Notes under the pieces: generated by a model | Database searches by the model: none | What the model was told of the DNA's origin: nothing | Seen by the model: only the letters and a program-made list of their open reading frames with translations | Shown here: in pieces, positions 1 to 8,857 of the stretch | Layout of the letters: each line of letters opens with the position of its first letter | How positions within the stretch are numbered: the first letter of the stretch is position 1 | Position numbers and translations under genes: made by a program | Source of the DNA: Modestobacter marinus | GTDB taxonomy: Bacteria > Actinomycetota > Actinomycetes > Mycobacteriales > Geodermatophilaceae | Assembly (NCBI RefSeq): GCF_011758655.1 | Contig: NZ_JAAMPA010000001.1 | Coordinates: 930,001-994,000, forward strand | Direction of reading: 5' to 3' | Length of the DNA: 64,000 nucleotides

Positions 1-3000
1 GTCGCGCTCACCGTGGCCGCCGCGGACTCGTTGCCCGTGACGTCGACCGCGGTCACCCGGTACCAGCCGGTGGAGCCGACCGGGACGGTGTTGTCCACGT
101 AGGTCGAGGCGGTGATCGGGGTGCTGGTGAGCCGGGCGTAGGTGCCCGTCTCGCTGAGCGCGCGGTAGACGACGTACCCGGCGGTGTCGCCCTCGGCGTC
201 GTCCGCCCAGTCCAGCGTCACCGCACCCGGTGCCACCGCGGCGGCCAGCCCGGCCGGCACGGCCGGCGCGGTGGTGTCCGACGGCGCCGGCTCGTCCTCA
301 CCGGTGGGGTTCCAGCCGTCCTTGCCGGCCAGGTAGTCCCACTTGGTGTACTGCTCGGCCTCGGCGGCCGTCAGCTGCGGACGGTTCTCGTTCACCCCGG
401 CGCCCGGGCCGGTGTTCTGGTACTCGAAGAACCGGGCCTCGGTCCAGGAGAACCCGCTCATGTCCGTCCACGGCGCGGACTTGATCGCCGCGGGCAGCTC
501 GGTGTCGCGGATGACGACCTGGGCGATCGCGTTCACGTCACCACTGGGGTGCCACGGCCGGCCGAGGTGGAAGCTGCCCGCCGGGGCGTCGCTCTCCACG
601 TTGCTGTCGGTGATCAGGATCCCGTACGGGAGGCTGATGTCGACGCTGCTGGCCGTCAGGTAGCCGTTGTTGGAGCTGCTGCCCCGGGTGGACGCGAAGA
701 TCGTGCTCCGGTCGAACACCGCGGTGCCCCGGCCGAAGATGAAGTCCACGTCACCCTCGACGTAGCTGTCCACGAAGTACGACCGCGCCTGCACGCCCGT
801 CCCGGGCGAGTCGACCATCAGGGTGTCCTGGTCGCCCAGGAACCGGACGTCCTCGAACACCAGCCGGTCGCCCTGGGTCTTGAGCGCCAGGGCCTGCTGC
901 GCCGACAGCGTCGAGGTGGCCTCGTCGAAGTCGTTGGCGAACGTGAGGTCCCGGACGGTGATGTCGCTGCCCTTGATGAGCACGGTGGCACTGCCGGAGG
1001 AGCCGTAGGTGCCGGAGCCGTCCGGCTTCTGCGTGCCCGCCGCGTTGTCCTCCACGATGACGACGTCCGCGGCGTTGCCGGTGGTCCCGATGAGGGTCAC
1101 GTGGTTGCGGGACATGGTGACGACCTCGCGGTACTCACCCGGGGTCACCGCGATGACGACCGGGTCGGCCGCGGTGCCCGCGCCGGCCGCGTCGACCGCG
1201 GCCTGGACGGTGGTGAAGTCACCCGAGCCGTCCTGGGCGACCAGCAGGTCGTGGTCGGGCAGCGGGGTCCCGGTGGTGGTCAGCGTGACCGGCGCCGAGG
1301 CGGCCGACACGTTGCCGGTGGTGTCCACCGCGGTCACCAGGTAGCTGTACTCGACGCCAGGGGCGACGGCCGTGTCGGTGTAGCCGACCTCGGTCAGCAG
1401 CTCGGTGGTGAGCTGGTTGGCCGCGATGGCCTCGACCGTGCTGCCGGTGGCCCGGTACACGTGGTACCCGGCCAGGTCGGCCTCGCCGTTCGCCGTCCAG
1501 GTCACGGCCACACCAGCGGCGTCCGCCGAGGCGATGAGGCCGGCCGGTGCCGCCGGGGCGGTGATGTCGCCGGTGGCCGGCTCCTCGGCACCGGTGGGGT
1601 TCCAGCCGTCCTCGCCGGCCAGGTAGTCCCACTTGGTGTAGTCGGTGGCCCCGGCGACCGAGAGCTGCGGGCGGTTGGCGTTCACCGTCGCGCCCGCACC
1701 GGTGTTCTGGTACTCGGCGAAGCGGCCGTCGGTCCACAGGTTCGGGGACATGTCGGCCCACGGCTGGCTGGTCCGGATCGCGGCCGGCAGCTCGGTCTCG
1801 CGGATGACGACCTGACCACGCGAGTTCGGCATCTCGACGCCGTTCTTCGTGTAGTCGTCGCTCCAGCCGCGCCACGGGCGGCCGAGGGAGAAGGTCTCCG
1901 CCGGGGCGTCGCTGGTCACCGTGGAGTTGGTGATCAGGATCCCGTACCGGTTGTCGTCCGCGGTGCTCGCGGCGGTGAGGTAGCCGTTGTTGGAGCTGCT
2001 GCCCCGGGTCAGCGCGTGGATCGTGCTGCGGTCGAACACCGCGGTGCCCCGGCCGAAGACGAAGTCGACGTCGCCCTCGACGTAGCTGTCCACGAAGTAG
2101 GACCGGGCGACGACGTTGGCGTCGCCGGAGTTGACCAGCAGCGTGTCCTGGTTGCCCAGCAGCCGGACGCCGTCGAAGACCAGCCGGTCGCCGGTGGTGT
2201 TCAGCGCGACCGCCTGCTTGTCCTTGAACGTCGCAGCCGCCTCGTCGAAGGCGTTCTCGATCGTCAGGTCGCTGACCGTGACGTCGTTGCCCTTGACCAG
2301 CACGGTCTGGCTGTTCCCGGTGCCGTACGCCGACCCGGTGGCCGGGTTGGTCGTGCCGGCCGCGTTGTCGTAGGTCAGCACGACGTCGGTGGCGGTGCCG
2401 GTGGTGCCGAACAGCGAGATGTTGCCCTTGGTGATGCTGACCAGCTCGCGGTAGGTGCCCGGCTTGACCGCGATGGCGACCGGGTCGCCCGCCGTGCCGG
2501 CGCCGGCGGCGTCGACAGCGGCCTGCACGGTGGTGAAGTCACCGGAACCGTCCTGCGCGACCAGCAGGTCGTGCGGCGGCAGCACCTCACCGGTCGGGGT
2601 GGCCGAAACGGTCGCCGAGGCGGCCGACGCGTTGCCCGAGCCGTCGACGGCGACGAGCACGTAGGCGTACCCGGTGCCGCTGACCACCGCACGGTCGGTG
2701 TAGGAGGAGCCGGTGAGCAGCGCGGTGTTCACCTTGTTCGCAGCCGTCACCTCGACGGTGCCGCCCGCGGCCCGGTAGAGGTCGTAGCCGGCGAGGTCGC
2801 TGTCGGTGTTCGCCGTCCAGGTCAGCTCGACCTGGGCGTCGCCGGCGGTGGCCGTCAGGCCGGCGGGGACCGCGGGGGCGGTGGTGTCGGCCGGCTCGGT
2901 GGGCAGCTGCTGCCCGACCGGGGCCCAGCCGTCGGTGCCGGCGAGGTAGGCGGCCTTGGTGTACTGCGCGGCCTGCTCGTCGGTCAGCTGCGGGCGGTTG

Positions 3001-4997
3001 GCGTTGACCGTCGCGCCCGGGCCGGTGTTCTGGTACTCGGAGAAGCGACCCGAGGTCCACGGCGTGGTGGCGTTCCAGTCCTTCCACGGCTGGGCGGTGT
3101 TGATCGCCGCACCGAGCTCGGTGCCGCGGATCGTCACCTGTGCCTGCGACACGGTGCTGGCCGGGTAGGGGCGACCCAGGTAGATCGAGCCGGCGGCCCC
3201 GTCGGTGACGATCTCGCTGTCGGTGATCAGGAAGCCGTACGGGTGCGCCGAGCTGACCGCCGAGTCGGTGAGGGCAGCGCCGGGCTGGTCGAGCACGTGG
3301 ATCGTGCTGTCCTCGAAGACGGCGACCGCGCGGCCGAGGATCGTGTCCTGGCCACCCTCGACGTAGGCGTTCGTGAAGTAGAGCCGGCTGTAGGTGGTGG
3401 TGTTCGCCGTCTGCAGCTGCAGGGTCTGCTTGTTGCCGAGGAAGGCGACGTTGTCGAACACGTCGCGGTCACCGGAGTTGACCTTCAGCGCGGTGGCCTG
3501 GGCGCCGGCGACCCCGGTGCCGTTGGTGTTCGCCACGGTGAGGTTCAGCAGCGACCACTCGTGGCCGGAGAGGGAGACGGTCGGGTTCACCGCGTCGGCG
3601 GCGGTGAGGACCGTGTCGGCGGGGTCGGTCGTCGCGCCCATGATCGTGACGCCGTACCGGTTGCCCGAGGCGACCAGGCCCTCGTAGGTGCCCGGCTGGA
3701 CCAGCACCAGCTTGGGGTCGGCCCGGTGGTCGGCGTTGTTCGGCACCAGGTCGACGCCGGCCTGCACCGTCGTGGCGTCCGCGGAGCCGTCGGCGGCCAC
3801 GACGACGTCGGCGTCCACCGGGGTGGCGACGGCGGCAGCGGAAGCGTCCGAGGTGTTGTCCGCGGTGTCGGTGGCGGTGACCGTGTAGGAGTACCGGGTC
3901 CCGACCGTGGCGGTGGAGTCGGTGAAGGAGGTGCCCTCGACGACCGCGTCGGTCAGCTCGACCGGCTCGCCGCCGTCGGCGGTGCGCTGGACGTCGTACC
4001 CGGCGAGGTCGCCCTCGGCGGAGGCCGCCCAGGTGACCGTGACCGAGCTGTCGCCCAGCACGGTGCGGACGTCGGCCGGCGCGGCCGGGGCCTCGGTGTC
4101 CTCGACCGGCGCGGCGGCCGTCGCCTGGCGGGCGCCCAGGCCGCGGGTCAGCGCGAGGTCGCCCTCGCCGCCCCAGTACGTGCTGGCGCCGTCCTGGACG
4201 AACCACTGCCCGGACGAGGGGCGGAAGACCGCGATCTCGGCCGCACCGTCGCCGTCGTAGTCCGCCGGCACCGCCACGTCGCCGGCGCCGCCCCAGTACG
4301 TGCTGGCGCCACCCTCGACGAACCACTGCCCGGTCTCCGGGCGGAACACCGCGACCTCGGCCGCACCGTCACCGTCGTAGTCCGCCGGCACGGCCACGTC
4401 ACCGGCGCCGCCCCACCACGAGGTGGCACCGCCCTCGACGAACCACTGCCCGGTCGAGGGGCGGAACACCGCGATCTCGGCCGCACCGTCGCCGTCGTAG
4501 TCGGCCGGCACGGCCACGTCGCCGGCGCCGCCCCACCACGAGGTGGCACCGCCGTCGACGAACCACTGCCCGGTCGAGGGGCGGAACACCGCGATCTCGG
4601 CCGCACCGTCGCCGTCGTAGTCCGCCGGCACGGCCACGTCGCCGGCCTCGCCCCACCACGAGGTGGCACCGCCGTCGACGAACCACTGCCCGGTCGAGGG
4701 GCGGAACACCGCGATGTCGGTGGTGCCGTCGCCGTCGTAGTCGGCGGAGACGTCGAGGTCTCCCTCGCCGCCCCACCACGTGGCGTCCTGGCCCTCGATC
4801 AGGAAGCGGCCCTCGGCCGGCCGGAAGACGCCGAGGTCGCTGGCGCCGTCCCCGTCGAAGTCGGCCACGGCGGTCGAGCCGGTGGCAGCGGCGGCGCTGG
4901 GCACCCCGACGACGACGCTGCCGAGCAGCGCCGCGGCCGCCAGGGTGGCGCCGCCGGCACGGGACACGAGTGCGGGCGGGCGGGAAGTGCGAGACAC
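1..4997 (-). CDS. Secreted multidomain pectinesterase, partial (C-terminus beyond left edge)
   Basis: About 1,665 residues are in the window and no stop is reached. The chosen GTG at 4997 opens a signal peptide (MSRTSRPPALVSRAGG, then a hydrophobic Ala/Leu/Val stretch). Next come six 40-residue FG-GAP/VCBS-like repeats (about residues 45-285), then alternating fibronectin-III and pectinesterase (CE8) modules. The three CE8 modules lie at roughly residues 396-670, 807-1110 and 1246-1543; a fourth FN3 begins near 1576. CE8 enzymes de-esterify homogalacturonan. Modules 2 and 3 keep the signature residues: QDTL (general acid), GDVDF(V/I)FGR (nucleophile Asp) and LGRPW. Module 1 reads KQTL in place of QDTL, so it lacks the general acid and is probably inactive or altered. 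Secretion and plant-polymer attack are inferred from family knowledge. The neighbouring surface-polysaccharide genes are on the same strand but 270 bp away. Confidence 0.9.
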   Translation of the reverse strand, partial: MSRTSRPPALVSRAGGATLAAAALLGSVVVGVPSAAAATGSTAVADFDGDGASDLGVFRPAEGRFLIEGQDATWWGGEGDLDVSADYDGDGTTDIAVFRPSTGQWFVDGGATSWWGEAGDVAVPADYDGDGAAEIAVFRPSTGQWFVDGGATSWWGGAGDVAVPADYDGDGAAEIAVFRPSTGQWFVEGGATSWWGGAGDVAVPADYDGDGAAEVAVFRPETGQWFVEGGASTYWGGAGDVAVPADYDGDGAAEIAVFRPSSGQWFVQDGASTYWGGEGDLALTRGLGARQATAAAPVEDTEAPAAPADVRTVLGDSSVTVTWAASAEGDLAGYDVQRTADGGEPVELTDAVVEGTSFTDSTATVGTRYSYTVTATDTADNTSDASAAAVATPVDADVVVAADGSADATTVQAGVDLVPNNADHRADPKLVLVQPGTYEGLVASGNRYGVTIMGATTDPADTVLTAADAVNPTVSLSGHEWSLLNLTVANTNGTGVAGAQATALKVNSGDRDVFDNVAFLGNKQTLQLQTANTTTYSRLYFTNAYVEGGQDTILGRAVAVFEDSTIHVLDQPGAALTDSAVSSAHPYGFLITDSEIVTDGAAGSIYLGRPYPASTVSQAQVTIRGTELGAAINTAQPWKDWNATTPWTSGRFSEYQNTGPGATVNANRPQLTDEQAAQYTKAAYLAGTDGWAPVGQQLPTEPADTTAPAVPAGLTATAGDAQVELTWTANTDSDLAGYDLYRAAGGTVEVTAANKVNTALLTGSSYTDRAVVSGTGYAYVLVAVDGSGNASAASATVSATPTGEVLPPHDLLVAQDGSGDFTTVQAAVDAAGAGTAGDPVAIAVKPGTYRELVSITKGNISLFGTTGTATDVVLTYDNAAGTTNPATGSAYGTGNSQTVLVKGNDVTVSDLTIENAFDEAAATFKDKQAVALNTTGDRLVFDGVRLLGNQDTLLVNSGDANVVARSYFVDSYVEGDVDFVFGRGTAVFDRSTIHALTRGSSSNNGYLTAASTADDNRYGILITNSTVTSDAPAETFSLGRPWRGWSDDYTKNGVEMPNSRGQVVIRETELPAAIRTSQPWADMSPNLWTDGRFAEYQNTGAGATVNANRPQLSVAGATDYTKWDYLAGEDGWNPTGAEEPATGDITAPAAPAGLIASADAAGVAVTWTANGEADLAGYHVYRATGSTVEAIAANQLTTELLTEVGYTDTAVAPGVEYSYLVTAVDTTGNVSAASAPVTLTTTGTPLPDHDLLVAQDGSGDFTTVQAAVDAAGAGTAADPVVIAVTPGEYREVVTMSRNHVTLIGTTGNAADVVIVEDNAAGTQKPDGSGTYGSSGSATVLIKGSDITVRDLTFANDFDEATSTLSAQQALALKTQGDRLVFEDVRFLGDQDTLMVDSPGTGVQARSYFVDSYVEGDVDFIFGRGTAVFDRSTIFASTRGSSSNNGYLTASSVDISLPYGILITDSNVESDAPAGSFHLGRPWHPSGDVNAIAQVVIRDTELPAAIKSAPWTDMSGFSWTEARFFEYQNTGPGAGVNENRPQLTAAEAEQYTKWDYLAGKDGWNPTGEDEPAPSDTTAPAVPAGLAAAVAPGAVTLDWADDAEGDTAGYVVYRALSETGTYARLTSTPITASTYVDNTVPVGSTGWYRVTAVDVTGNESAAATVSA
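4150..4869 (-). repeat. Six tandem 120-bp repeats encoding FG-GAP-like units
   Basis: The phrase aaccactgcccgg recurs exactly every 120 bp (4201, 4321, 4441, 4561, 4681), with a diverged sixth copy at about 4801. Each unit encodes 40 residues of the type ADYDGDGAAEIAVFRP. The inner copies are nearly identical at DNA level, implying recent expansion or gene conversion. The N-terminal-most copy, next to the signal peptide, is the most diverged. Confidence 0.95.
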
Positions 4998-5121
4998 AGA
5001 CGAGCTCTTCTCTGCAGGGGCCGAGGAGACAGGCTCCGAGGACGGCGACACGCCGATCCGCACACCACTGGGCGATCGGGGTTTCGCCGCGGAACGCTAC
5101 GACTCCGATTGCGCCCCAGGC

Positions 5122-5141
5122 AACGCTGAGTCATCAGCGTT
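5122..5141. promoter_or_regulatory. Perfect hairpin/dyad upstream of the pectinesterase
   Basis: AACGCTGA-gtca-TCAGCGTT is a perfect 8-bp inverted repeat with a 4-base loop. It lies about 125-145 bp upstream of the pectinesterase GTG, in the 270-bp gap after the flippase gene. It has no T-tract. A regulator-binding dyad is as likely as a weak terminator. Confidence 0.4.
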
Positions 5142-5267
5142 CAGGCGGTTGAGGCCCGTTTCACCTGTTCGGGTGGCCGGTCACTCGCAGTAGTGCCGGT
5201 CCCCGACTACACAACGTGAGCGACTTTTCATTGAACGGAAGGGCCCTTGACGGGCAGCACGCGTCGC

Positions 5268-6533
5268 TCAGGCGGGCGCGGGGCCCAGCCGCAGCGAGCG
5301 GCGGTAGAGGCTCCACCAGACGACCCCGGAGACCACCCCGGCCGCCACGTAGCCCACCGCGACGCCCTGGACGCCGGCCAGCGCGGCGCCGGCCCAGGCC
5401 AGGACCAGCAGTGCGGGTGCGGACGTCAGCTGGGCGGCCAGGCTGCGGCCGGAGTCGACCAGCCCGTGCAGCCCGGTGGCCGCCCCCGACTGGACCCCGA
5501 TGGCCACCAGCCAGAGCCCCAGCACGGCCACCACCCCCCGGACCTCCGGCCACTCCGGCCCGAGCACGGCGCTCACCGCCCCCGTCGGCAGCACGAGCAG
5601 CACGCCCGTCCAGAGCACCGCCACACCGGCCAGCGTCGCGCCGACGGTGACCGACCAGCGCAGGTGCGGCCCCGCACCCCGGCCGCGCAGCTGCACGCTC
5701 CGCACGGTGGCGATCGTGTACGCGCCCTGGAACAGCACGTTCACCGGGCTGAGCGCGGTCAGCGCCAGCCGGAGCGCGCCGGCCAGCGCCAGGCCGAACT
5801 GCGCGGCGAGCCCGTAGACGAGCAGCTGGTAGGCGCCGAAGCCGGTGAGCGACTCGAGGCAGTAGCGCCGGATCAGCTGCGCGTTCTCGCGCAGGAACCG
5901 CCGGCCCAGGGCGACGTCCGGGCGCACCCGGTCCAGCAGCACCGCCAGCGGCAGCGACGCCGCACCCGCGACCCCCCAGGCCAGCAGCAGCGACGGGGCG
6001 CTCACCCGGTCGGTGACCAGCGGCAGGGCGAACGCGGGGACCAGCAGCACCACCCAGACACCGTCCAGCGCCGACGCCGCCCCGGCGCGCCCGGCGCCCA
6101 GCAGGCAGTACCGCCAGGCGTCCTGCACCAGCAGCGCGGGCAGCGTCAGCGCGAGCACGACCAGGGCCGGCCCGACCCGGCCACCGATCGCCAGCCCGGC
6201 CCCCGCCACCAGGAGCGCGGCCAGGCACCCCCCTGCCGCGGCCAGCCCGGTGACCGCCCGGGTCAGCACCGGCCAGTCGCCGGCCGGGGCGCCGGCGTGC
6301 CGGACCAGCAGGGTCTCCCCGCAGGCGGCCCGCACCAGGCCCAGCAGGATCAGGTAGGTGGCCACGGCGACGGCGAAGGCGCCGAGCTCGGTGGGGGCCA
6401 GCTCGCGGGCGGCGACCAGGGAGAGGGCGAAGTTGGTGACGCTGGACAGCCCCTGGTCGAGCAGGGTGAACAGCCGCTGGCGCCCCGGGCGCACCTCCTC
6501 CCCGGGGACGGCCTGATCAGCCGACACGGACAC
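5268..6533 (-). CDS. Polysaccharide flippase-like membrane protein (Wzx/MurJ superfamily)
   Basis: 421 residues with about 10-12 hydrophobic segments. The N-terminus (LFTLLDQGLSSVTNFALSLVAARELAPTELGAFAVAVATYLILLG) is typical of oligosaccharide flippases of the MOP exporter superfamily, which move lipid-linked glycans across the membrane. The GTG start at 6533 lies inside the end of the upstream ligase gene (17-bp overlap), so the two are translationally linked. With the glycosyltransferase and ligase it forms a three-gene minus-strand unit for surface glycan assembly. The substrate cannot be told from sequence. Confidence 0.8.
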   Translation of the reverse strand: MSVSADQAVPGEEVRPGRQRLFTLLDQGLSSVTNFALSLVAARELAPTELGAFAVAVATYLILLGLVRAACGETLLVRHAGAPAGDWPVLTRAVTGLAAAGGCLAALLVAGAGLAIGGRVGPALVVLALTLPALLVQDAWRYCLLGAGRAGAASALDGVWVVLLVPAFALPLVTDRVSAPSLLLAWGVAGAASLPLAVLLDRVRPDVALGRRFLRENAQLIRRYCLESLTGFGAYQLLVYGLAAQFGLALAGALRLALTALSPVNVLFQGAYTIATVRSVQLRGRGAGPHLRWSVTVGATLAGVAVLWTGVLLVLPTGAVSAVLGPEWPEVRGVVAVLGLWLVAIGVQSGAATGLHGLVDSGRSLAAQLTSAPALLVLAWAGAALAGVQGVAVGYVAAGVVSGVVWWSLYRRSLRLGPAPA

Positions 6534-7785
6534 CGGACGCGGCGGGCAGCGGCACGGAGTCGGCCGCCGGGGGGGCGTCCGCCGGCCCCGGCTCCCGGAG
6601 CAGGCCGAGCGCGAGCACCAGCGCGAGGGGGACGAAGTGCCCCACGTCGACGTCCTCGGCCACCGACCAGACCGCGGTGAAGACGACCAGCGCCAGCGCC
6701 GCCGCCTCGGCGCGCCGCCAGGCCACCCAGCCCGCCACGACCAGCGCGGCCACGAAGAGCAGCAGGGCGACGGCGCCGCCGCGGTAGAGCAGCCCGAGGT
6801 AGCTGCTGTGGCTGCCCAGGCTGGCCACCAGCCCGGGCACCCGCTCCTTGACCCCGGAGCCGAGCAGCGGGGTGGGCGAGCTCAGCACCCGGTCCAGGGT
6901 GATCAGGTAGATCTCGCCGCGGGTCTCGGCGGACCCGGCCCGGGTGCCGTTCAGCGACGCGATCAACGCGGGGACCGGCAGCACCGCCAGGACGGCGACC
7001 GCACCGGCGACCGACAGCGACAGCAGGGCGGCGAAGCCGGGGGCGCCCATCCGGCGCCGCAGCAGCACCGCCCCGGCCGCGACCAGGGCGACCAGCAGGG
7101 CGAGCACGGTGTTGCGCGAGTACGACAGCACCAGCGACGGCAGCAGGACGACGACGCCCGCGGCCGTGAGCGCCCAGCCCCGCACCCCTGGCCGCCGCAG
7201 CCCGAACGGGTCCACCAGCAGCAGCAGGATCCCGAGCGCGGCGAGCGCGCCGCCCCAGGTCGGGTTGCCGAGGATGCCGCCGCTGCGGACGACCGGCATC
7301 GCGAAGTAGTCCGGGAACGCGAGGTGGGTGATCGCGAAGGCGGAGATGCTGGGGTCGGCCAGCACGGAGTCGGGCAGCAGCCGGCCCAGCGGGAGCACGA
7401 GGTCCTGCGCCCGCGGGTAGACCAGCAGGGCGAGCAACGTCAGCGCGGCCTGGACCAGGGCCAGCCCCACCAGGCCCGCGGCGGCCTCGGCGAGCTGTCG
7501 CCGGGAGGGCCGGGCGGCGACCAGCAGCACCAGGCAGACCCAGACGAGCAGGTTGAGCGCGGCGCCCAGCACCCGCCCCGCCGGGGGGTCCTGGACGATC
7601 GCGAGCAGCAGGCTGAGCCCGAGGAAGCCCGCCACCCCGGTCAGCAGCAGCGGCGGCCGGTGGTCGGCGCGGGCACGCAGCAGCAACCGGACCAGCAGCC
7701 ACGGCCACCACAGGAAGCCCGCACCGGCGAGCCAGAGGGCTGCGTAGCCCAGGACGAAGCGGCGGGACAGCGCCGGGGAGGTCAC
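6517..7785 (-). CDS. O-antigen ligase/polymerase family membrane protein (Wzy_C-like)
   Basis: 422 residues and about 11-12 hydrophobic segments. A large central extracytoplasmic stretch contains ITHLAFPDYFAMPVVRSGGILGNPTWGG and is followed by LSYSRNTVLALL and GSGVKERVPGLVASLGSHSSYL. The loop followed by (S/R)-rich and HS..L motifs is typical of the Wzy/WaaL family, which polymerises or ligates lipid-linked glycans. The GTG at 7785 overlaps the glycosyltransferase stop as GTGA, which fixes the start; the longer open frame upstream is an artefact inside the glycosyltransferase gene. Confidence 0.85.
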   Translation of the reverse strand: MTSPALSRRFVLGYAALWLAGAGFLWWPWLLVRLLLRARADHRPPLLLTGVAGFLGLSLLLAIVQDPPAGRVLGAALNLLVWVCLVLLVAARPSRRQLAEAAAGLVGLALVQAALTLLALLVYPRAQDLVLPLGRLLPDSVLADPSISAFAITHLAFPDYFAMPVVRSGGILGNPTWGGALAALGILLLLVDPFGLRRPGVRGWALTAAGVVVLLPSLVLSYSRNTVLALLVALVAAGAVLLRRRMGAPGFAALLSLSVAGAVAVLAVLPVPALIASLNGTRAGSAETRGEIYLITLDRVLSSPTPLLGSGVKERVPGLVASLGSHSSYLGLLYRGGAVALLLFVAALVVAGWVAWRRAEAAALALVVFTAVWSVAEDVDVGHFVPLALVLALGLLREPGPADAPPAADSVPLPAASGVRVG

Positions 7786-8732
7786 CGGCGCGTCTCCGAC
7801 CAGACCAGCGGGCTGACCCACCGCAGCGGCGTCCACCGGCGCAGCGCGAGACCGGCCCGCTGGGCCCGGCCGCTCGCCGTCCAGCCGTGCTTGCGGTGCA
7901 GCCGGACGTGGCTGGCCTCGTACCAGGCGTCGGTGGTCGGGCTGCGGGTCCAGCGCTCGGCGTGCAGGACCGGGGTGTCGGGCGTGACCAGGCCCAGCCG
8001 CCAGCCGGCCGCGACAGCCCGCACCGACCAGTCGATGTCCTCGGCGTACAGCCGGAAGCGGCGGTCCAGCGGTCCCACCGACGTCCAGGCCGCGCGGCGC
8101 ACCGCCACGCACGTCCACGGCAGGTACTCGCCGTCCTGCAGCAGCCGGACCGGGGCGCTGCTGGCTCCGGCGCGGGCGGCACCGGAGTTGCGCTCGCGCC
8201 AGGCGGCCGAGCGGCGCAGCAGCAGGCGCTGCCACTGCAGCAGCCGGCCCTGGCGCAGGCCGGCGGCGCGCAGGAACTCCAGCGCCGGGCGGGGCAGCCG
8301 GCCGGAGCTGAACACCGGCTCGCCGTCGTACCCGGTCAGCAGCGGACCCACGGCCGCCACCTCCGGGTGCCGGTCCAGCGCGGCCACCAGCGTGTCGACG
8401 ACGCCCGGCTCGAGCTCCAGGTCGAAGTTGACGCTCAGCAGGACGTCGACCGGCGCGGCCTCGAGGAGGGCGTCGACGCCCCGGTCCACGTTCACCGCGA
8501 AGCCCGCCGGCTCGTCGTTGACCAGCGTGGTCGCGGCCGCGGGGAGGCGGGCGTACCGCCCGGGCCCCGGGTCGTTGACCACGAGCACCAGGGGCACGGC
8601 CCGGGCGAGCGCGAACAGCCACCCCGGCACCTCCGGGTCGCCGTGCAGCACGCAGACCACCCCGACCCGGCCGGTCGCCACGCCCGGCCCAGCCGTGCTG
8701 TCCGTGCCGGTCACTGACGCCTCCGTGCCCAC
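7782..8732 (-). CDS. GT2-like glycosyltransferase (rhamnosyltransferase type)
   Basis: 316 residues. After a short Thr/Ser-rich N-terminus it reads RVGVVCVLHGDPEVPGW, then LLSVNFDLELEPGVVDTLVAAL, a VGPLLTGYDGEP segment and LYAEDIDWSVRAVAAGWRLGL. The ED.D(W)S.R motif is the acceptor/catalytic segment of GT2 enzymes such as WsbD/rhamnosyltransferases. The expected DxD position is occupied by NFD, so nucleotide-sugar binding may be non-canonical. It is the first gene of the minus-strand glycan unit. The GTG at 8732 is used here; an internal GTG seven codons later is possible. Confidence 0.8.
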   Translation of the reverse strand: MGTEASVTGTDSTAGPGVATGRVGVVCVLHGDPEVPGWLFALARAVPLVLVVNDPGPGRYARLPAAATTLVNDEPAGFAVNVDRGVDALLEAAPVDVLLSVNFDLELEPGVVDTLVAALDRHPEVAAVGPLLTGYDGEPVFSSGRLPRPALEFLRAAGLRQGRLLQWQRLLLRRSAAWRERNSGAARAGASSAPVRLLQDGEYLPWTCVAVRRAAWTSVGPLDRRFRLYAEDIDWSVRAVAAGWRLGLVTPDTPVLHAERWTRSPTTDAWYEASHVRLHRKHGWTASGRAQRAGLALRRWTPLRWVSPLVWSETRR

Positions 8733-8740
8733 GTACGTGC

Positions 8741-8766
8741 GCCGTTCGCGACTTCCTGCGAACGGC
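8741..8766. promoter_or_regulatory. Operator-like inverted repeat between divergent glycan genes
   Basis: GCCGTTCGC - 8 bp - GCGAACGGC is a perfect 9-bp inverted repeat. It lies in the 125-bp divergent region between the glycosyltransferase and the Wzz-like gene, adjacent to the glycosyltransferase start. Its geometry suits a dimeric repressor controlling both directions; this is inference. Confidence 0.45.
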
Positions 8767-8857
8767 TGGTTACGCTACGTCGGCTCGGCGCCACCGAGGG
8801 CACGGTACAGGTGCGGACGTCGCCACCGGGACACCGTCGATCTGATGAGGCACCTCC

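Noticed and set aside
549-5129. Very long open frame (1,526 codons) on the plus strand
   Set aside because: Its translation is Arg/Gly/Val/Asp low-complexity without domains, while the opposite strand reads a signal peptide, FG-GAP repeats, FN3 and pectinesterase motifs. It is an antisense shadow.
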